This document shows positions 44,284 through 47,160 of a DNA stretch of 47,160 bases, in pieces. How positions within the stretch are numbered: position 1 is the stretch's first letter; every line of letters begins with the position of its first letter. The stretch comes from Firmicutes bacterium HGW-Firmicutes-3 (GTDB lineage: Bacteria; Bacillota; Clostridia; Lachnospirales; Vallitaleaceae): positions 1-47,160 of the forward strand of contig PGZS01000003.1 in assembly GCA_002841435.1 (NCBI GenBank), read 5' to 3'. The translations under genes and the position numbers were made by a program. The notes under the pieces were generated by a model, which ran no database searches, was not told the origin of the DNA, and was given only the letters and a program-made list of their open reading frames with translations.

Positions 44284-44964
44284 ATGAAATATCAGGTTAT
44301 GATGGTTGAAGATCAAAAAGATATTCGAGATATTGTAGTCAAATATCTAGAAAAAGAAGATTATGAGGTGCTAATAGCAGAGGATGGATTTTTTGCACTA
44401 GAACTTTTTAGTCAGTCTTTGATTCATCTGGTCCTTTTGGACATTATGATGCCCGGCATTGATGGATTTGAAGTCTTAAAAGAGATTCGAAAAATTTCTG
44501 ATGTGCCGGTGATTATGTTGACAGCAAAAAAAGAAGAAATAGATAGAATAAAAGGGTTTGATCAAGGTGCCGATGATTATGTACTTAAACCTTTTAGTCC
44601 CAGAGAACTTATGGGAAGAATTAAAGTGCTTTTAAAAAGGGTTTATCATGAATCAGAGAGCATGGTATACAGGTTTAAAGATTTAAGCCTACATATGGGA
44701 AGCATGAAGCTATATAAAGATCAAGAGGAAATCACCATTACCTCTGCTGAGTATGGCTTATTGTGCGTATTTTTTAAAAATCAAGGTCAGGTTCTAAGTA
44801 GAGAACAGTTGATTAGATTGGCTTATGGTCAGAATTATGAAGGGTATGACCGCAATGTTGATAGTTATATCAAGCGTATTCGTCAAAAAATAGAAGTTAA
44901 TCCCAAAAAACCAAAAATATTGATAACGAAATATGGCGCCGGCTACATGTTTGGAGGTAAATGA
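44284..44964 (+). CDS. OmpR-family response regulator (second system)
   Basis: This is a 226-residue regulator. In the receiver domain the acidic residues are Glu9 and Asp10, the phosphoacceptor is Asp53 in LLDIMMP, and the conserved Lys is in VLKPFSP. The C-terminal winged helix includes ITSAEYGLLCVFF and RNVDSYIKRIRQKI and ends with ITKYGAGYMF. It overlaps the kinase gene by 4 bases. It is a paralogue of the regulator at 35025 but clearly diverged. Confidence 0.92.
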   Translation: MKYQVMMVEDQKDIRDIVVKYLEKEDYEVLIAEDGFFALELFSQSLIHLVLLDIMMPGIDGFEVLKEIRKISDVPVIMLTAKKEEIDRIKGFDQGADDYVLKPFSPRELMGRIKVLLKRVYHESESMVYRFKDLSLHMGSMKLYKDQEEITITSAEYGLLCVFFKNQGQVLSREQLIRLAYGQNYEGYDRNVDSYIKRIRQKIEVNPKKPKILITKYGAGYMFGGK

Positions 44965-46352
44965 TGGTATCGATAAGACAACAATGGCTAGGTGTCCTCA
45001 TTTTTATTGCTATACTATCTGTTGCAGTTAATGCTCTAGTTCTTAGTGCGCTTATTAATCGATATTTTGTTGAATATACGACAAAAAATTATGAGGCACA
45101 TGTGGAACAGATTGCATCTTATTCAAAAAGAATTTTGGAAGGATCAGATACCAATAGAGAGCAAATGGCCATGGATTTAGAAACACATCTAAGTGACCCG
45201 ATTACAAGTATCAAGTTGTATGACGTTGAAGGCAGGCTTCTGATTGAAGCATCACGTAATCAGAGAATTGGCCCTGATATGATGCGTGATGGTATGATGT
45301 CTAGAATGATGGGTAGTTTTTTTGAGGAAATGGATTATGTCGAACTACAAGATGAAAGCGGTATAAAAATAGGTCAACTTAATATCTTGCGTTATAGCTC
45401 GCTAGAGAATTCTATGGCCACAAGGATGTTTAAAGTGGCGCTTTTTACAAATAGCCTTATTTCCGTAGGGTTGGTATTAATACTATCTGTTATCGTAGGC
45501 TTAATTGTAAGTAAAAAAATGAGTAGGGATCTTAGGGATACTTCTGTTTTGGCACAAAAAATCGACATTGGAGAAGATTTAGAAATCCAGTCATCCAAAG
45601 TCATGGAGATTCGAATCATTCAGGAGCGCTTGGAAGCACTTAGATCCAAGTTGAAGCTTAAACAGAGAAGTCGGAAGAATCTGACAGATGCTTTACTGCA
45701 TCAAACAAGAACGCCTTTAACGATTTTGAAGTCTCATTTTGAAGGCTATGAAGATGGTTTAATTCAATTTACTGAAGATGAAATCAAAACATGTGAAAAT
45801 CAGATTGAAGATTTAACGGTAATTATTGAGAACATGAGCGGTATGATTGATGCAGATCAAGATATGGATGAAGTTAGAGTTCAGGAATTTGATCTACATG
45901 CTATGCTTACTAGAATAGTAAAAGGGCTGTCGGTTCAATTTGAAAGAAAAGGCATTGCTTTGCTACTTAATAATCATGCAAAGATTAAAATAAAATCAGA
46001 TCCATATAAATTAAGCCAAGGAATTTATAATATATTGACCAATGCTTATAAATATACACATGCAAAAGGTCAAGTTGTCGTAGACTATCAAGAAAAAAAC
46101 GGGCATGTCAATATAACCGTAAAAGACGATGGCATGGGCATAGAAAAAAAGGAAATAGATCAGATATTTAATGCATATTATAGAGGTAGTAATGCTGTGG
46201 GAACAGAAGGTGAAGGCATAGGGTTACATGTTGTGAAAGAAAATATGAAAAGCATTGAAGGCACAGTTGATGTGACTTCAATGCTAGGGGTTGGTACTGA
46301 ATTTAGTATTTGGGTTCCTAAAGTGATTGGGTGTAAACCACTTAATCTTTAG
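44961..46352 (+). CDS. Sensor histidine kinase (second system)
   Basis: This 463-residue kinase has membrane helices at about residues 9-31 and 155-180, with an extracytoplasmic sensor between them that is rich in Met in one stretch (PDMMRDGMMSRMMG). The phosphoacceptor is His247 in LLHQTRTPLT, which departs from the usual SHELRTP. The ATPase domain has NILTNAYKYTHAKG and EGIGLHVVKENM. The Met-rich segment might bind a metal such as copper, which would fit the Cys/His/Met content of the nearby SHOCT protein; this is speculation. Confidence 0.88.
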   Translation: MMVSIRQQWLGVLIFIAILSVAVNALVLSALINRYFVEYTTKNYEAHVEQIASYSKRILEGSDTNREQMAMDLETHLSDPITSIKLYDVEGRLLIEASRNQRIGPDMMRDGMMSRMMGSFFEEMDYVELQDESGIKIGQLNILRYSSLENSMATRMFKVALFTNSLISVGLVLILSVIVGLIVSKKMSRDLRDTSVLAQKIDIGEDLEIQSSKVMEIRIIQERLEALRSKLKLKQRSRKNLTDALLHQTRTPLTILKSHFEGYEDGLIQFTEDEIKTCENQIEDLTVIIENMSGMIDADQDMDEVRVQEFDLHAMLTRIVKGLSVQFERKGIALLLNNHAKIKIKSDPYKLSQGIYNILTNAYKYTHAKGQVVVDYQEKNGHVNITVKDDGMGIEKKEIDQIFNAYYRGSNAVGTEGEGIGLHVVKENMKSIEGTVDVTSMLGVGTEFSIWVPKVIGCKPLNL

Positions 46353-46707
46353 TTAAACCGACAATGGTATTCCACAAGTCCTTTAAAAAGAATTCCACCT
46401 CATCATCAGGGTCATAGATCAAACAGGGTTTGCTTTGATCATGAGCAGCTTGAGCAAAATCAATAACCTTTTCAACATTTCCATCTACTAGGATTAAGTA
46501 AACAAAAGGCAGATTAGATTTATATTGTTTTGTTATTGAAGTCTCAATACCTTCAGGTATTTTTAGCCCTTCGTCTAAAACAATTAAAATAAAGGTGTTT
46601 TCCGACAAAAGGTTAAAACAGTGGTAGCTTATAACGTTTTCTATGTTAGTTGCAGTAACAAGATAGCCATAATCTTCTATATGCTGTAGAACTTTTTCAT
46701 GTTTCAT
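46342..46707 (-). CDS. Hypothetical protein
   Basis: This 121-residue soluble-looking protein has no signal peptide or membrane helix. It is acidic, with alternating strands and helices (TFILIVLDEG, FVYLILVDGN), suggesting a small alpha/beta domain. I do not recognise the family. A GTGAGG ribosome site precedes the ATG. It converges on the histidine kinase and overlaps its last codons by 11 bases. It faces a very AT-rich region shared with a divergent gene at the window's end. Confidence 0.6.
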   Translation of the reverse strand: MKHEKVLQHIEDYGYLVTATNIENVISYHCFNLLSENTFILIVLDEGLKIPEGIETSITKQYKSNLPFVYLILVDGNVEKVIDFAQAAHDQSKPCLIYDPDDEVEFFLKDLWNTIVGLTKD

Positions 46708-46816
46708 ATATATACCTCACTTAATTTTTGGTGAATAAAGAAGTGCATTAGAATCAACTCTCACTATAGCATCTCAATCCACTTTTTAAAAGATAAAGAT
46801 AAAAAATCATAAGGTG

Positions 46817-46853
46817 TAAATAAAAAGACGATTAATAATTGTCTTTTTATTTA
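46817..46853. terminator. Perfect 13-bp hairpin with A/T tracts
   Basis: TAAATAAAAAGAC (46817-46829) pairs with GTCTTTTTATTTA (46841-46853). It looks like a small bidirectional terminator, but it lies in a divergent intergenic region where neither neighbour ends. It may block antisense or leader transcription, or be an operator-like palindrome. Confidence 0.45.
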
Positions 46854-47018
46854 TGTTATTAATTTAATTAGAAAATATGTTAATAATATAAAAATAAAAT
46901 AAGTTAAAAATAAAACATATAAATACTAAAAAATAGTCAAAATAATAGCATATATTAATACAATAAAAAAGATTATTAAAAATAAGATAAAAAAATATTA
47001 AAAATTGATGAAAATAAA
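46854..47018. other. Extremely AT-rich non-coding stretch
   Basis: About 165 bases are nearly all A and T, with many A-tracts and no coding potential. It lies directly upstream of a promoter. A-tract DNA could act as an UP element, a bent-DNA site or a target of nucleoid proteins. No iterated origin-like repeats were seen. Confidence 0.5.
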
Positions 47019-47047
47019 TTGTTTTTTCCCAAAACTTATGGTATGAT
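47019..47047 (+). promoter_or_regulatory. Promoter of the truncated last gene
   Basis: TTGTTT (47019-47024) and TATGAT (47042-47047) are separated by 17 bases. A ribosome site GGGAGA and an ATG follow within 35 bases. Confidence 0.55.
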
Positions 47048-47078
47048 AATTCTAATATTATTTCGGGAGAGTGATGAT

Positions 47079-47160
47079 ATGTTACGTTTCAAAAACATGC
47101 GCCAGCGTGTTGAGTTTGCCTACGAAAGAATGAACATCGATATCTACTATGAAGGTGATT
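47079..47160 (+). CDS. 5' end of a gene cut by the window edge
   Basis: The ATG at 47079 lies 8 bases after GGGAGA and 31 bases after a promoter-like -10 box. The 27 visible codons read MLRFKNMRQRVEFAYERMN and onward, without a stop. Base composition rises sharply to coding-like GC at the start codon. The family cannot be told from this fragment. Confidence 0.6.
   Translation, partial: MLRFKNMRQRVEFAYERMNIDIYYEGD

Overview
The window is a low-GC, AT-rich stretch of a Gram-positive anaerobe, most likely a member of the Clostridia. The signs are strong AGGAGG-type ribosome binding sites, some TTG starts, SLH-type surface repeats, GGDEF/EAL and SHOCT proteins, and a purine-fermentation gene set of the kind known from clostridia and E. 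coli. A genus cannot be named from sequence alone.

Layout. Positions 1-400 are non-coding, with a terminator, a long inverted repeat and the first copy of a 33-bp dispersed repeat. Positions 393-5700 hold an SLH lipoprotein, galU and an aconitase (acnA). Positions 5780-26335 hold one unidirectional run of 18 genes without an internal terminator that I could find. It encodes an anaerobic purine/uric-acid degradation pathway: a MobA-like cytidylyltransferase, two complete three-subunit molybdenum hydroxylases, an XdhC-type maturation factor, a hydantoinase/dihydropyrimidinase, SsnA, a PreA-like flavin/Fe-S reductase, an XRE-cupin regulator, adenine deaminase, two fold-type-II PLP enzymes, YgeY, the carbamoyltransferase YgeW and a carbamate kinase. 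The likely logic is that purines are deaminated and hydroxylated, the rings are reduced and hydrolysed, the ureido groups are released as carbamoyl phosphate by YgeW, the kinase makes ATP, and PLP enzymes deal with the remaining three-carbon diamino skeleton. The run is preceded by a clear sigma-A promoter and a leader RNA with a strong intrinsic terminator and a competing antiterminator, so transcription attenuation is likely. The run ends at a tandem 34-bp REP-like element that supplies the last codons of the carbamate kinase.

Positions 26497-30746 hold an AraC regulator divergent from a three-gene operon (Gfo/Idh/MocA oxidoreductase, sugar isomerase/epimerase, second oxidoreductase), closed by a perfect 25-bp-stem terminator. 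After that come a membrane GGDEF-EAL sensor with a periplasmic ABC-type binding domain (minus strand), a NUDIX hydrolase, a small secreted Gly/Asn-rich protein next to an OmpR-type two-component pair, a small membrane protein, a LacZ-type beta-galactosidase, a DAK2-DegV fusion protein and a DUF1295 membrane protein.

Positions 43297-43758 are non-coding, with the third 33-bp repeat, a terminator and two tandem ~98-bp hairpin elements whose stems have changed while keeping their pairing. They precede two SHOCT-domain mini-proteins and a second two-component system. The window closes with a small minus-strand unknown gene, a very AT-rich divergent region and the start of a truncated gene.

The strongest candidates for new biology are the purine-operon attenuator, the paired PLP enzymes in place of a recognisable ygeX, the covarying tandem hairpins upstream of the SHOCT/two-component locus, and the 33-bp dispersed repeat.
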